Part shown: one piece after another, positions 24,433 to 38,254 of the stretch | How the letters are laid out: each line of letters opens with the position of its first letter | Position numbering within the stretch: position 1 is the first letter of the stretch | Assembly: GCA_039619475.1 (NCBI GenBank) | Contig: CM077115.1 | Span: 296,795,756-296,859,755 of the forward strand | Origin: Icerya purchasi | Lineage: Eukaryota > Arthropoda > Insecta > Hemiptera > Monophlebidae | Direction of reading: 5' to 3' | DNA: 64,000 nt | Notes under the pieces: generated by a model | The model's input: only the letters and a program-made list of their open reading frames with translations | Told to the model about the DNA's origin: nothing | Databases searched by the model: none | Translations under genes and position numbers: made by a program

Positions 24433-25887
24433 TTACTGAACGTCTTTATTTACCGTAATGTAGTAATTACAGCGATCTCCTGAACAACATTCAGCACACT
24501 GCCAGTCATTATACCAAATATACGTACATAATGGCATTGTCCTTTTGATAATTCTTGTACAGTTTTCTCTTGTACTACACCGTTTGGAAATATAATATTG
24601 TTTGGCGCTACCACGAGACCAATACGGAGGTGCTGAAAAACCGCAGACGAATTAAAATAAATGTTCTTTAAAAATTTTTAAATTAATTAAAAATCTGATA
24701 ATCCCTAAAAGTAATATGGTGGAGTATAGTATATTTTCGAACATATTATATGTTAAACTTTATTTTACATTTTTTAATTAAAACAGATCAAAATTCACGC
24801 CGAGAATAGACCCGTAGATCACAGTCTATCAAATTTCAACATAAGAATTAAATAAAACGGATTCTGCTCGTTCTATAGAATATTATCCATTGTATTCCGA
24901 TATTATTTTATTCCAAATTATTAGTAGTTAAATATACCTTTTCATTAATTAAAAGCTTTGCACATTTTCTGAATTACACTGTAATAAATATGATTTCTTA
25001 TTTTTCATTTTACGAATTCATTTGACCCAAAAATTAACGTAATGATAATTTTAATAATTAGCTACGTTGATTAAATGAAATATCGAATAAATTCCACTTG
25101 CTATACGAATTTGCCTGATGAATCAAGTAATGACAAAAATAGTATTAAGTGAACTACATCGAAAGAAGCTTAATATATCAAATTTAACTCAGTAGTCTAA
25201 ATATTTATTAAAGGAAATAATTTAAATTTGTTTTTCAAAATAAAAGAGGACACAACACATACATAAAAATTCTACATTTCTTTGTGTATTCTATGCAGTC
25301 TGTCTGTATTACAATTGCTTTCTCCATTTTCCTCTACAACTAAAGTATATAAATCTTTTCTTTTCGTTCTTTTTGATTTAGTTTTGGTAGAGAAAAAACG
25401 TTTGCACCAAATTTAACTAACATCAAATCCAAAATATCGTATTTATCAGGGCCACATTTCAAAACCCGTAAAAGTTGTAATTGGTTTACACGAAAAGGAT
25501 TTAAGTGATAAATATTGATATAAGATGAAAATTAAAATTGTGTTATTTTGAATTAATTTGTAAACTTCAAATATGGAAATCTTACTTCTTTATTTGAATT
25601 AAATAAAATAGGCTTTTTTCAATACGGGAAATTAATTATTGAACATTTACGAATTATATATGACACGAGTAACAACTAATTAAGTAAATAAAATCAATAG
25701 AATGAATTTAATTGCATTAACTTTTATATATTTCATGAATTATTAAAAATCTTACATCCCCATTTAACCTCCGTCAAACACATTTCTTCTTCTTGTTCGC
25801 AAGTTTGTACTGTACTTATACATTTATCTTTGTTTTTTTCTTGACTGGTGCACACGTAGCATTCCAGAGCGTTTGTTTCTTTCTTAT
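24433..25887 (-). CDS. Ly6/uPAR (three-finger) domain protein, last two exons
   Basis: Two minus-strand exons, 25887-25756 and 24632-24433, join in phase across GT/AG sites to encode about 110 residues ending at TAA 24435-24433. The first contains LECYVCTSQ and further cysteines (CISTVQTCEQ, MCL). The second contains KRCSTRENCTRI, PLCTYIW, WQCAECCSGDRCNYY. The LxCYxC start and the final CC..D.CN are hallmarks of the Ly6/uPAR (three-finger) fold. Insect members are secreted or GPI-anchored surface proteins acting in septate junctions, channel regulation or sleep, but no specific orthologue can be named. The protein ends soon after the last cysteine block (NYYITVNKDVQ) with no hydrophobic GPI-attachment tail, so a secreted form is more likely unless another 3' exon is used. 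A polyadenylation-type AATAAA (reverse complement) lies at 24416-24411. The exon with the signal peptide is not certain; a candidate is given separately. Confidence 0.82.
24633..25755. other. Intron of the Ly6-like gene
   Basis: GT/AG borders and phase agree with the two exons. AT-rich interior with nothing recognised. Confidence 0.7.
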
Positions 25888-26674
25888 CTGAAAAATAAAA
25901 TCTTATTTTTTATGTTATGTTAAACTTTTTTTAATTAGAAAAACATAAAGTCAACTTAAAAGAAATGTATATTCTTTTATACTTCATAATATACGTACAC
26001 ATAGCACAAACTTAATTGTAGTTTAAGGTGGCATGATTTTTTTATGCATAGAACCTGAATTATAATAAAAAGAAAAACAAATAAAATATTAATATTATAT
26101 TGTTTAGATTTAAAATTTCTTGACTGTGGCGAATTGAAGTTAGCTTACTTTGCAATTTACCGCTTTTTTCTAGGCCATGTGCGAAACACTGCGACTTTTA
26201 CTATATTTAATCATAATATGTTAAAGATGTGATTTAAATTTCAAATTATTAAAGCAGTCCCCAACATGAATAAGCTCAAAATTATCGCACTGCTGGTAAC
26301 ACATCATTCAACATGAAATTTGACACACACACAAAGAAAAGAGTTATAACATGCACTCAAAATTTTTGAATAATGCGTTATAGCAACAGATTTCGGAATA
26401 TTTCTGTAAATGTATTATGCACCATTTGTAACCACCAAGCTGTAGTATATTCTAAAAATAAATTGTTTACGCGCATTTCAGTGATTTAAGAACACCACCA
26501 GACGTTGTATTAACTTAAATGGAAATTATTTCGGATAAAAAATTTGTTAAATTAATTTTAATTTTGTTAGAGGACTGTCCGAGCAGGCGTGGTTTGAACT
26601 ACAGGTTCTAACAGGAAATTTCTTGCTGAATAAAAAATTCTTATAAATATAGTCCCGAAAACAATTTGGTACAC

Positions 26675-26747
26675 AGCTAGAGCCAAAAAAAGAAACAAAA
26701 AACAAGAGAAAAAACTTTAAGAATAATGCACCAATGACAAATCGCAT
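26675..26747 (-). CDS. Candidate signal-peptide exon for the Ly6-like gene
   Basis: A minus-strand ATG at 26747 opens MRFVIGALFLKFFLLFFVSF followed by small residues (GSS), which is a good signal-peptide profile. A GT at 26674-26673 would leave phase 1, exactly the phase needed to join the acceptor at 25888 of the Ly6-like exon. The donor (GTGTAC) is a poor match to GTRAGT. No transcript evidence is available, so this is a proposal resting on position, phase and hydrophobicity only. Confidence 0.27.
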
Positions 26748-29451
26748 CGAGGAAATTTTAAATTAACATTACAGTGTATTAAATAACACGTCAGTGCTTA
26801 ATGGAAATCGAAATGATAATATAAATATCGGTGAGAAAAAGAACAATAAGAGGAGAGTTAACAATTAATCCATTCGTGTAATCGTAAAGGTTTAACACAT
26901 GTTTGCACTTAAAATACTTAAAATAACAACACAATTGATAAAAGTAAATTTTTTTTTTTTCAATACAATATGTCACGGTAAAAAATAAAAGCGAACTAAC
27001 CTACCCAACATAAAAAATAAAAAAGATATAAAACATTTACATAAAAAAATTGTTTGAACTTTTTTCCACTTCGTAGAAGCAAAGAGCAGTCTCCTTATAT
27101 TTAACGATGCAAATGCCTAAAAAATGTATTGGTTTGTTGCAGATCAAGTCTATTGGTTCACAAATTACATCAGCCTTCATTCTTCTCTCAAAATGAAAAT
27201 CAAGCGATGTTAAGTTTAGGCTTTTTGCCCAATTAAATTGATTATATTTATAATGAAATATTCTCAAAAAAATAAATATCATTAGCTAACTCCCAAAACG
27301 CTCTTTTTATTAATTTTGTTTCCCTTTTTCTTTAATTGATACCTCCATCATCATCCCAGTTGATATTAATGTTCATTTAAAATTTTCCCAATACTGTTTG
27401 TCGTTCATATATTATTCCCAGAAAATGTAACAAAACACTCATTTTTTGTTTTCTTTTTTTAAATTTTCTGTACCGAAACATTTATAGATTTATATGTATA
27501 AAAGAAAAAAAATTCATTTAACATGAAATTATCTATTAGAATTACCAGTTTGAGCCTATTCTGTACGGATATGCTAAATAATACCCACATTTAAATTTGA
27601 TTTAGCCGCTGTTTTTTAAATTGATATTAGGATTTCTGTTTAAGCTTTGTAAACAAAATGACAAGATACAAAAAAATCTACCGATAGGATTAATAGAGTA
27701 TTATAAAAAATAATCAGTAACTGGCAGAATAGTGAAAAAGAAAAATTATGAAAATTGCATATAACGACTGTGAACAGATTCGATGTTTATGTGACTTAAG
27801 TTAGGAAACCAGAAGAGATGTTAAATCAAAATTATAAATATAACAACAGCAACAAAGACGTTCGTTAATAATTTCATAAATACATTAAGCGGGATTATAT
27901 TTCAACAACACAAAATTTAGAGTAACAAACAACATAATGTGTAGAAGTACATTCTGCATTAAGAAATTAATGAGAATATTTCACTCTATAGTGCAAAACG
28001 CACTAAAAAAAGGTAGCCAACTCCTTTACACAAGTATCACAATACATAACGTTTTATAAAAAAAATTAAACTCTTCAAAAAAGAATTTGCATTCCACACA
28101 TTGTTCGATGGATTATTATATTTAGTTATTCGGCTGCTAGGAAAATGTAAATAAGAGTGTGATAAATTTTACGTCCCGATCGATAAAATCAAAACGGTTT
28201 GTATTGCCATTCAGGGGTAAATAGCATACATCAAAAAAATTCGCAACGGGCAACATACTTAGTACGCTATGAGACTTGATATAAACTCCATAGTCATTTT
28301 TTTTATTATTAATAATACCAATTAAAAAGAAACATTTATTTTAACGTGTATTTCATTACGAATGTAATACACTTTCATAATTTTCAATATATAATTCAAA
28401 TCTCATTAGATTAATTTCATTTATTCATTTACATATTTTTTAAAGTAAAAGGCGTTAATATGGTTTAGAATTAGAATAATTGACCCTTGTAAGCGTTGAA
28501 ATATCTAAGTACATAGCAAAAAAAAAAAAAGTGTACAATGTACGATACAACACATATTATATACATTGCATTTTATTAAAAACTACTGAACTAATATTCA
28601 AAATGAACTGAAAGTAAAATCAGTGTCCGATACAACAAACTGTGTTACAGGACATCAAAATTTATGTAGTAAACATGAGGTATATCATCCGGAAATAATA
28701 ACAATAATTATATCACTGAATATTTTAATAAAATCAAAAAAAATAATCACATTAAACACCGGAATAGAAAAATTTTAAATTACATTATAAAATGTATATC
28801 GTATACGTGTGTACAATTTAATAATGGAAAATTACAAACCGATATGTAAAAAGCATAACCACATTAATGTGTATATCAAAAATTTTAAATACATATTGTA
28901 AACTTAAAATCAGAACAGCTAATTATAAACTTTTAATTACATATTTGCAAGCCCATTTACTAACATAAATTGCAGTTAACGCCCGTAAAATCTAATATAC
29001 GAAAATAACGTTTATGAATTCATATAAATATGATTCACATTCATCGATTCTTTATGAGTCAGAATTCATTGCTTCCCTGTGCAGTCCAGCCGTTATATAA
29101 TTTTCAAATATATGCACTACAGTTAAAAGCATTATAAAAAATTAATCAATTAAAAGCAATTAAATGAATCAGTTTAGTCAACAGTAAATTATAAATAATT
29201 TAAGTAATAAATAATACAGGATACCTGAAAAAGCAGATGAAAAAAAGTTTATTTTTATATCGAAATCGAAACTGTATGCAATCGATGATTAAAACTTTTT
29301 CTAAACCCAGTGTTTATACATTATTATTTTTATATTTGTATAGTAAACAAAAAGGATTTTTTTATAGTTAATGTTTTTAAGTTTGAAAGGATGTAGTGTA
29401 TTTAAAATGTAAACATGTATTTTCTATAAACAGATATTCGCATTAAAGATA
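26748..29451. other. Intergenic region upstream of GIT
   Basis: AT-rich, between the Ly6-like gene (minus) and GIT (plus), so it should hold both promoters, but no core promoter motif could be assigned. A minus-strand 81-codon frame (27282-27037) with several cysteines shows no family match. Confidence 0.5.
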
Positions 29452-32400
29452 ATGAGTGATAAGAAATCATCAGTATGCGCTGATTGTGGAGCAGTCGGTA
29501 AGTATTCCTTATATTTATTTTATATACTATTTATGTCATATATTTCTATAAAATTAATCTCGTATTAAAATTTCTAACTTTTATCTAGATGCCTCTTGGG
29601 GTGTTATAAACCGAGGTGTTATTATTTGCGATGAATGTTGCATTATTCATAGAACAATGGGTAGACATTACTCACAGGTCAAGTCATTATTAAAGTCCGT
29701 ATGGCGTCAGTCACAGCTAAATGTAAGTCATATAAAAGCTTTTAATGTTTAATAAACTTATAATAATTCTATGGAATATTTACGAAAATTCTTACAATTT
29801 TTACTTAATGTAAATATAATTTTTTGGTTTCGTGGAGATAATTTTCATCAACCGCTCAGTTGGTATAAAAATATTATGGAAGTTACGTACTGTGACAGAA
29901 AAAAAAGTTACTAAATAACACTAATAAGTCATCTTAAGTCCAAAAAAAATGAAATTTTAAAAAGTTTATAAGTAATAATGTTCCAGTGTAACATTATGTA
30001 TTAGTATCAGCTGAATTAAATAATTAGCGAAAGCGATTTAAAACAAATTGATGTATCAAACTCATGTAATAAATTCTGAATTAAAACAGTTGTGTTACAT
30101 TTGTTTGCGATATATCACAGTGATTTTTTCTATTATCGATTAGGAAACCATTATTTTTATTTAAAAAATTATTACATGTTTTTTTTTGTATTCTGAAACC
30201 TTTAATTATGTTTATTACAAATAAGATATTCATAATTGTTACCTTTTAATCTCTACACCTTTAAAACTGAATAATAAAAATATCACACCGATTGTTGTAT
30301 TCTGTGGTATTTTTTTTCTTGTATTTTTTTTTCAGTATTCGTCTAGCCTAAACATCTAATAATAGTTTGCCTTCTAATATGGGAAATCACATGTGGCACT
30401 TGTTTTAAAATGTACATAGTAACTAGGCAGTTCTTGAAATTAATTTGTAAATAAGCGGCTCGATCCTTCTAGTAACGAAGCTCACTCAATCAAAAATAAA
30501 ATCATCGAATCGATTAACGTAATTTATGATAAAAATTTAATATTATCCGCCCAGCAAAACTAAAACAAATTTCACTTGCTCTTTTACGCGTCCCCTTTTT
30601 CGGATCTATAAACAAGTATAGCATTCTCCCCTAATTCTCGGTGCTATTAAATAGAAATTTATATCCTTACTGCAATATATAAAAATATATAAGGGCCATT
30701 AAGGATCTTTAATTTTTATTAACATGCAATACTGTTACCTTTTTCATTTTTCCGTGTCTTATCTAAGATTGAAGATAGTATGCAATTTTTTTTTTTGCTT
30801 TTCAAAGATTTTAACACTAAACATACTGCATGCAACTGTTACTATAATAATAAACTAGGTTTTAACGTCCTTAGTTTCTTTAAAAAACTTAGCATCCATC
30901 TATTAATGACTTTGCCGCACATTACTTTACTAATACACAGCTTCACCTACGCATCCTTTGACTTTATTGTAGTTCACAAAAACATCTTAACCGCTGTAAA
31001 GCTCAAGTCTGTTTCTGTTTTTTCCTTAAATTACAATTCACTTTTTTCTTTCAAAATTAATTTTGCGCTACAGCAACTGTGTTCAGTCCTTTCAATGTGA
31101 TTTTAAAAATGTTAATTTTTATGAATATTAAAAATTTCAATAGACCGTATCATCGTTTTACTAAATTTGATCCATTGGCTATATCGGATCAGCTGAATCT
31201 AGAAGTAGGTATAATTTTATCAGTCTTATCTATAGTGTTGTCTAGCCCAAAATGTATTATTATCTCATTTGAGTAAAGTATCCTAAAACATTTTTTTCTT
31301 CGCATAATTATACTGAAAAAAACTTTTTCACGGGACATTTCAAAACACCGCAGTAATGCATAATTTTATTTCTATTAATTAGTTCAGTTAAAATTAAGCA
31401 ATATATAACTTCAATCAGAACTGTAATAAAAAATTATTTATACTTACAGGTACTTTCTCTAGAAAACAATTAAAATATTTAAAAAATCCTAAATTACTAT
31501 TCTTCTCTTAATTCACATAAATTTAATCGAATATAAGGCACACCCTATTAGTTAATGTGTTATATCAAGTTCAACAACCAAATAAGGACTTTTTGCTTAT
31601 TAAATGAAGAAAAATTTGAATGAGATGTATACTTTTTTGAGTAGCAGTAATGACGATAACTTTTCTACATATAATCTTTATGCTCTCGTTGATATAGCGA
31701 GGCAGTTAAATTCGTTAAACGGAAATATTTTCGGTGTCTGGATAATATATATTTCAATAATGATAAAAATTTTACTTAAAAAAGAAAATTATTCTCACAA
31801 TAATTATCACTTTTATTATTCTACTTGGTTACATTGCGAAAGCGTGGAAGAAATCGATCATCATAATCCCTATACCAAAGCCTAAGAAAGCTATAATACT
31901 AAAATGCGATAAATTACAAAACCAGTTATTTTGTTAAATAAGCTTAATGAAATAGCGATTAAAAGGACACTGTTATCGAATTTCCATTCTTATCTTATTA
32001 ATTCATATTTTTAACAGTCTTGATTATGCAATGAATAAACAGAGTAGTTGAATATACAGCTGGTGGTAATAACTTTAATAAGTATACAGGTATACTTTTA
32101 TTTGTTGAAAAAAAGGTCTTTGATATAATCTGGCATTAATTGAAATGTACAAAATGGCAAATTTATAATTTTCTCATCATTAAATTAAGATTATCAATAT
32201 TAGTTTACTCAGTGAGAAATTCCGGGTTAAAAAGATTTCAAAGAGCTGTACTAGGGTCTTTCTTTCTTTTTTTTTTTTTTGTTCTTTATGTTATATCTTA
32301 AACTGAATAGACTTATGGAATCTCTACAAATTAAAAACGATTAAAAGAGAGTTATTCTAAATTACTTCAAAAAATAAAAAAGTACATCAGAAAGCGACAT

Positions 32401-35400
32401 CACTGAATTCGAAAAAGAAGTAAAATATCTTGATTCTTTTTTTTGCTCTAAATTGAATTTTTATCGAATATGTTACACGTTTAGCATAAAAACGACTTGT
32501 TTTTTATTTATTTTATTTTTCTTATTTGCTTCATAAGAAATATTTTTCACCTTGAAATTTTTCCCCAATTTTAAAAATGAACTATTAAACGTAAAATTGG
32601 TTATGCCTCTATTTTTCCTTAAAAAACGTAGCGTCATATATGATGCTATTGGTTCCACTAAATGAAGAAACAGTGTTTATATTCTGCGTGGCAATCTAAA
32701 TTGATGTCTTGTTTTTTGATACGTAATGCCTGAAAAAAAAATACATAAACACGAATATTGTGGTTATTGTAATTTCTGTACGTACACACTTACTCTGAAC
32801 AAAGTATTTTCTCTCACGAGAAGATTTGTATAAGTTGCAGCGAGTAATATCTTTATGTGATGTTGGTACCCACTTTAAAATGACTCAAATAACAGCTACA
32901 TAAATATTCGATAGCAATTTTAAACTTACGATTCCTAGTACCCGGAAACAAGTGGTTATTTTCATCTGATTTGACATCTCAAAATGTTACTTATTTTTTC
33001 GTAGTGTTATAAGCTAAATGTTAACGTAATGATGTGTGTATACCCTCTTTTTAGTTTTTTTTGTCATTGTTTTTGTTTTGTTTTTTTTCATTTTTTGCGT
33101 GACAAATAAAGGAGGAAGCATAGTGAAATAATCAGATGGAGAAGTGTTGAAATTTTTGAGAACTTAGTAGAAATATGAACAACGATGAGATATACTAATA
33201 ATCATAAATACATGATGTGCCAAATTAGTTCTAGAAAGATGCTAGTCTAGGTGCGTGTAGTATTCAATATTTCCTGCAAGGAACACTTTAAAAAAATTAA
33301 GAACATTAAGAAAATGTACAGAAACGAACTAAGCAAAGTAAAAAATTCTTTCAAAAACGGCACGAGATCTAATGATATTTGTAATAAGTTACACTTGTTC
33401 CATCAGATGAATCGACTACCTACAACTAAAGTCATTTTGCTTGCTAGGCACTACATTATCAAAGTTGTTTCCATAACGAATTAGATTTGATCATGTTAAT
33501 AGCGCAATCGGGTAACAATATTTGCATTATGTGAAGCACTAAAGCTTATATGAACAGATGAAGAATAATACTTGTCAAACAATATTTGACGCTACTTTGT
33601 ATTTTTTGGCTTCGAGTAAGCATTTCGCAGGTCTGCAGTATCTGCAGAGAATATTTAAAAGTTCTATCAATAAATTTATTTAGGACCGTTAGTGGAAGAA
33701 ATTTCTATCAAAACTTCTGCCGAGCAATAAAAGAATTTAATAAAAATAAAATTTGCAATGGGGTGAAATTTCACAGTTGCGTGAATTCCCCGGCAGCTCA
33801 AAATTAACATTACTGCGTGATTAAACGACTACAGTGCACTTGCTATATACGAGGGACAATCAATAAGTAAGTTACACTTCGCGATAAAAAAAAAATCGTA
33901 AAAAATATGAAAATATATTTTTGAAATCTTCAATATCCTTTCTCTATTTTACGATACGTATTCACCTAAAATATTCAAGCACTACCAATTATTCGATGCT
34001 TTGTTTGAAAAACGTCCGTCCAACTTCGGCTAACCAATTCATAACGAAATTCTTCACTTCTTTATCGTTCACAAAACGCTCTCCTCCCGGGGCTGTTTTT
34101 AAATGATTGAACACGCATAGGAGATCCGAAAGAATGAGAGTTTTGACACGCTTAACGTTTGCGTCTGTGTGCGAAGTTGACGGCCGACCGCTGCGAGCTT
34201 CATCTTCCACATAATCTCATCCTTCCTCGAACGTACGACACTATTTGGACACCATGACTCTCGACATTTCTTTATCACCGTACACTTCAGATATTTGTCG
34301 ATGAATTTCAGTGAGATTATGATTTTTTTCACACAAAAACCGCACTACACTTCGCCTCTCGATATTGGACGACCAATTCACACGACGCTCTATTTCAAAC
34401 AGACATTGTAAACGAACCGAACAAGATACCGGGTTCATTCCTTCACGAAGGGATAGAGAATGAAACCCGGTTTCGTTTAATTCTGAGTGTGGGGTTGTAC
34501 GTTAATTTAGATAGAAACTACCCGCGAGTGTAACTTACTTATTGATCCTTCGTCGTATTAATTTTGCTTTACTTTTTTATCCGTGTTTTTTATTTTACTT
34601 TTTTCAGTTATAAATTATTTAATCGCATATATTCTCTATTTTCCACTTTTGACGAGAAATTTTCAAACTACAAATCTACAATTTGTTATATATTGCTATT
34701 ATTTTTATCTATCTTTTAAACATACTCAATCTTTATTTCCATATCTCGAAATGTGTTACTTCATCAGTAGGAACCTGTATTTAGCCATTTAAATTTTTTG
34801 TTCTTTATAACACTCCTGTTTACGTTATACGAAATAAACGCAACGAATTAACGCGAACATTTTATTTTAACTAAAACCAAAACTTTTATATATATATGAA
34901 TTAACGAATATTTTTATTTTAACGTAAGCCAAACATCGTTTATATATTAAATCATCGCGAGAAACACAAAAAAACATAGCCTAATCAAAAACAAAGAAAA
35001 AATTCTCTGGCGGAGCGAAAACTAATATCATGGCCAGTAATTTTTAATAACAACAGCGCGACATGCAGCGCCATATACTTTATTCGCGTTACACTCTCGT
35101 CCCTGAGGAGTCATTGCTCCATAGGTAAACGCACGTAATGGATCGATGAAAGACTCCGGACAAAGTCTGCACGTCGACCTTGCGTATTGAGTTATCCTTG
35201 TCCGGATAAACGGCTGCAACTCGAGCGATAGGCCATCTGAGCGTGTCGCAGTTCTACTTACGAAGGAGAACGATGTAGCCAATCCTTATGTTTTGGCTCG
35301 CAAATCGCCATTTATTACGAGTATGAAGCTGAGCGAGGAGGGAATTAACGAAGTTTCTCCAGAACGAGCGAATTATATTACGGAATAATTGGTAACGACG

Positions 35401-38212
35401 AGTTAGGCTGATTTTGTAATCATCATCCAGCGGAACGTTGTGTAACGCTGCACCAATTAGAAAATGAGACGGCGTTAAAGGCTCATACTCGTCCCCAGTC
35501 TTGATTCGACAAAGCGGGGGCGAATTCAATATGGATTCTATCTTTGCAAAAACAGTAGCATATTCGTCGTAGCTGAAGATTTGCATACCTACTGCATTTC
35601 ATAATAACGACAGATTTTATCGCCGCCTCCCATAAGCCTCCGAAATGAGGACTTCTGGGCGGAATTAAGGTCCACTCAACGGATTTGCTAGCGGCGTATT
35701 CGACGATCTTGCGGTTCGAAATAACGTTTCTGGCTCCTACTAGGTTCGTACCATTGTCCGAATAAATCCTCCTTGGCAAACCTCTAAGAGAACAGAATCA
35801 ATCCAGAGCTACCAAAAACGAATCGGTCGTCAAGTCCGGAACGACCTCGATATGTACTGCTTTGGTGGAAAGGCAAACAAAAAATACAGAATACAATTTT
35901 CCGATTCTGGTGGAACGATGGTTAGTGCATTTCACTGCAAATGGGCCAGCGAAATAATCTACGCCTACATTATTAAACGGTCGAGTGACTAACGTTCGCT
36001 CTGCAGATAAACTAGCCATTATTTGACGGCAAGTCGTAGCCCTAATTTTGGCGCAATGAATGCAATTGTAGATGATTTTTCACAAAATGCGGTGATATGA
36101 TTACCAGAGCAAATCGGACATCTCAATTTCAACGAAGATGCAATAAAAGACCACCTCTTATTTGATTTATCGTGTGTTTTATTTGTAGTAAATTTAATTA
36201 TCGATTTTTCTCGCTTCTTCGGTTGCCGCTCGAACCTCGGATTTACACGTTCTACATACGACTGAGATGATGCAAACTGCATGGTACGAATAAACTCGTG
36301 TAGTTTCGGTAGTGTTGCGTGTGTCGAAGCCTCTTTATTTGATTTCTCCCATTCGCGTAGGATCGACGGCTCAAACTTCGTGGCGATAAGAAAGTAAACA
36401 AAGGTCGAGAACGTTTTTCTGTTGGATCTAGGGATTCACGTATTTCACATTCATTTCGAATCGGTTCTAATTCATACAAATCTTTAAAATGCGCGCTTAT
36501 GATAATTCGTTTATTGTCATAGCTATTTTTAACCTCGGCCCAGGCTTCAGAATAAGCGGTCTCTGTCAATGGCGTATCAGACAACAAATTTTTCGCGTCG
36601 CCTTCCAATGCCATTTTTAAATAATAAATTTTTTTAAGCGGATCGAATTGCTCATTCAAATGCACCATGTTTTCGAAAAGGGGGGACACCAGTCATTAAA
36701 TTTTCGAGGATCACCGTCGAATTCCGGTGCGGTTATTTCCGGAAGTTTAACATTAAAAACATTATACGACGCACTTTCACCGTTCGAAACCGGTGATAAT
36801 AACGAACGGCGAGCTGACTCGGCAGCTACGCATTTTGATGCTAAAACTTCAATTTCGCTTTTTAACCGCAATGAATTTAACATAAATTTATTATAATCGG
36901 ACATTGTTTCAATTTCCATTCTCTCGATATCCTCACCACTTTTTCCTTCAAAAGTATCGCTCTTTTCTCTAACGTTTATTACTTCTAACGACAGTTTATG
37001 GAAGCCGTTTAAAAGTTGTTTAAAATCAGCGATTTTCGAACGTAATTGTAAAATATTTTCGTCGTTCGGCTGTCTCTTCAAACTTTCCTCGATACCAGTT
37101 TGTAATTCTGTCTTTCTAGCTCTTTTATATTAAGCTTAGAATTGTACATCTCGGTTAAAACAAAAACGAATTATTAATTAATGATTAAATAAATAGAAGA
37201 AATATAAAAAAAACTTAACTCGCGATTTTCCAGTTGACGCAAATTGGCGCTTATTACCCGGCTGTGTTATTTTATCGACTGCTCTAAATCAACTCGATGC
37301 AGCGCAGTGTTATTTAAATTTAAAAAACGATTTAACGATTGCAGTAATTACTCAAAAAGCCCGTAATATTATTCGAATTTTCACGGGGGGTTTTAGCTAA
37401 AATAATGGAACCGATAAACACGAAACCGAATCGCTTTAATAATCAATAAAACTAATTTATACATTTGCGAAATAAACCGACAACACGGCTGCTACTTAAC
37501 GAATTGCCGGTTAAATTATCCGGCCCGGAGGACCATTGTTTACGTTATACGAAATAAACGCGAACATTTTATTTTAACTAAAACCAAAACTTTTATATAT
37601 ATGAATTAACGCGAATATTTTTATTTTGACGTAAGCCAAACATCGTTTTTATATTAAATCATCACAAGAACCACAAAAGAACATAACCTAATCAAAAACA
37701 AAGAAAAAATTCCCTGCGGAGCGAAAACTAATATCATGGCCAGTAATTTTTAATGACAACAACGCGACATGCAGCGCCATATACTTTATTCGCGTTACAA
37801 CTCCTTTTGTTATATTTTACTTTTTGTTATCGCGATAGTATCGTTTATTTTAAGTTGTTATAAATTTATTTCGATTTGTTATCCTGTCATGGATTATTGT
37901 TGTATTTACATTTTTTACTTTGTATTACAATGCTTCTTTTCGCTTTTATTTGTTTCGAAGTTTGTACATATTGTTTCGATATCAATAAACCATTCGTTAA
38001 ATATTTGTTTTTTTCTTACAACTAGATGGTATACATGTTAAATAATAACGGAATTAATAGCTTCTGGGAACATTCACTACATGACCCAAAGTCCAATCGT
38101 AAGAAGCCTCTACCAACTGATCCTTTACAGTAAGTATATGTTAATATTTTAGTAGATTTTTTATGCGTTTATGTATATAAATACATGCGTGTGTGTGTGT
38201 GTGTGTGTGTGT

Positions 38213-38254
<42 letters not shown>

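Larger units (their letters stand above)
34817..37799 (-). mobile_element. BEL/Pao LTR retrotransposon, internally deleted, both LTRs and 5-bp target duplication
   Basis: Direct repeats at 34817-35093 (277 bp) and 37537-37799 (263 bp) both begin TGTTTACG and end GCGTTACA. They are bounded by the 5-bp duplication ACTCC (34812-34816 and 37800-37804), as expected for BEL/Pao. Orientation is minus: a primer-binding-like TGG-start stretch (37519-37535) sits one base inside the right LTR. Coding remnants run Gag (37.15-36.06 kb), then integrase and a DUF5641-like tail (36.06-35.1 kb). Protease, reverse transcriptase, RNase H and the integrase zinc region are absent, so the copy cannot move on its own. 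It lies in GIT intron 2. Confidence 0.92.
29723..38025. other. GIT intron 2 (8.3 kb)
   Basis: Contains the MADF remnant, the mariner copy and the BEL/Pao element. The remaining parts, mainly 29.7-33.1 kb, are AT-rich with nothing recognised; short frames at 30780-31276 and 31604-31885 look random. Confidence 0.85.

Noticed and set aside
27037..27282. 81-codon minus-strand frame with several cysteines near the Ly6-like gene
   Set aside because: Cysteine spacing does not fit the Ly6 pattern, there are no supporting splice sites, and such lengths are common by chance in this AT-rich DNA.
30780..31885. Several 65-106-codon plus-strand frames in GIT intron 2
   Set aside because: No family pattern, hydrophobic AT-driven composition, no splice signals linking them to GIT.
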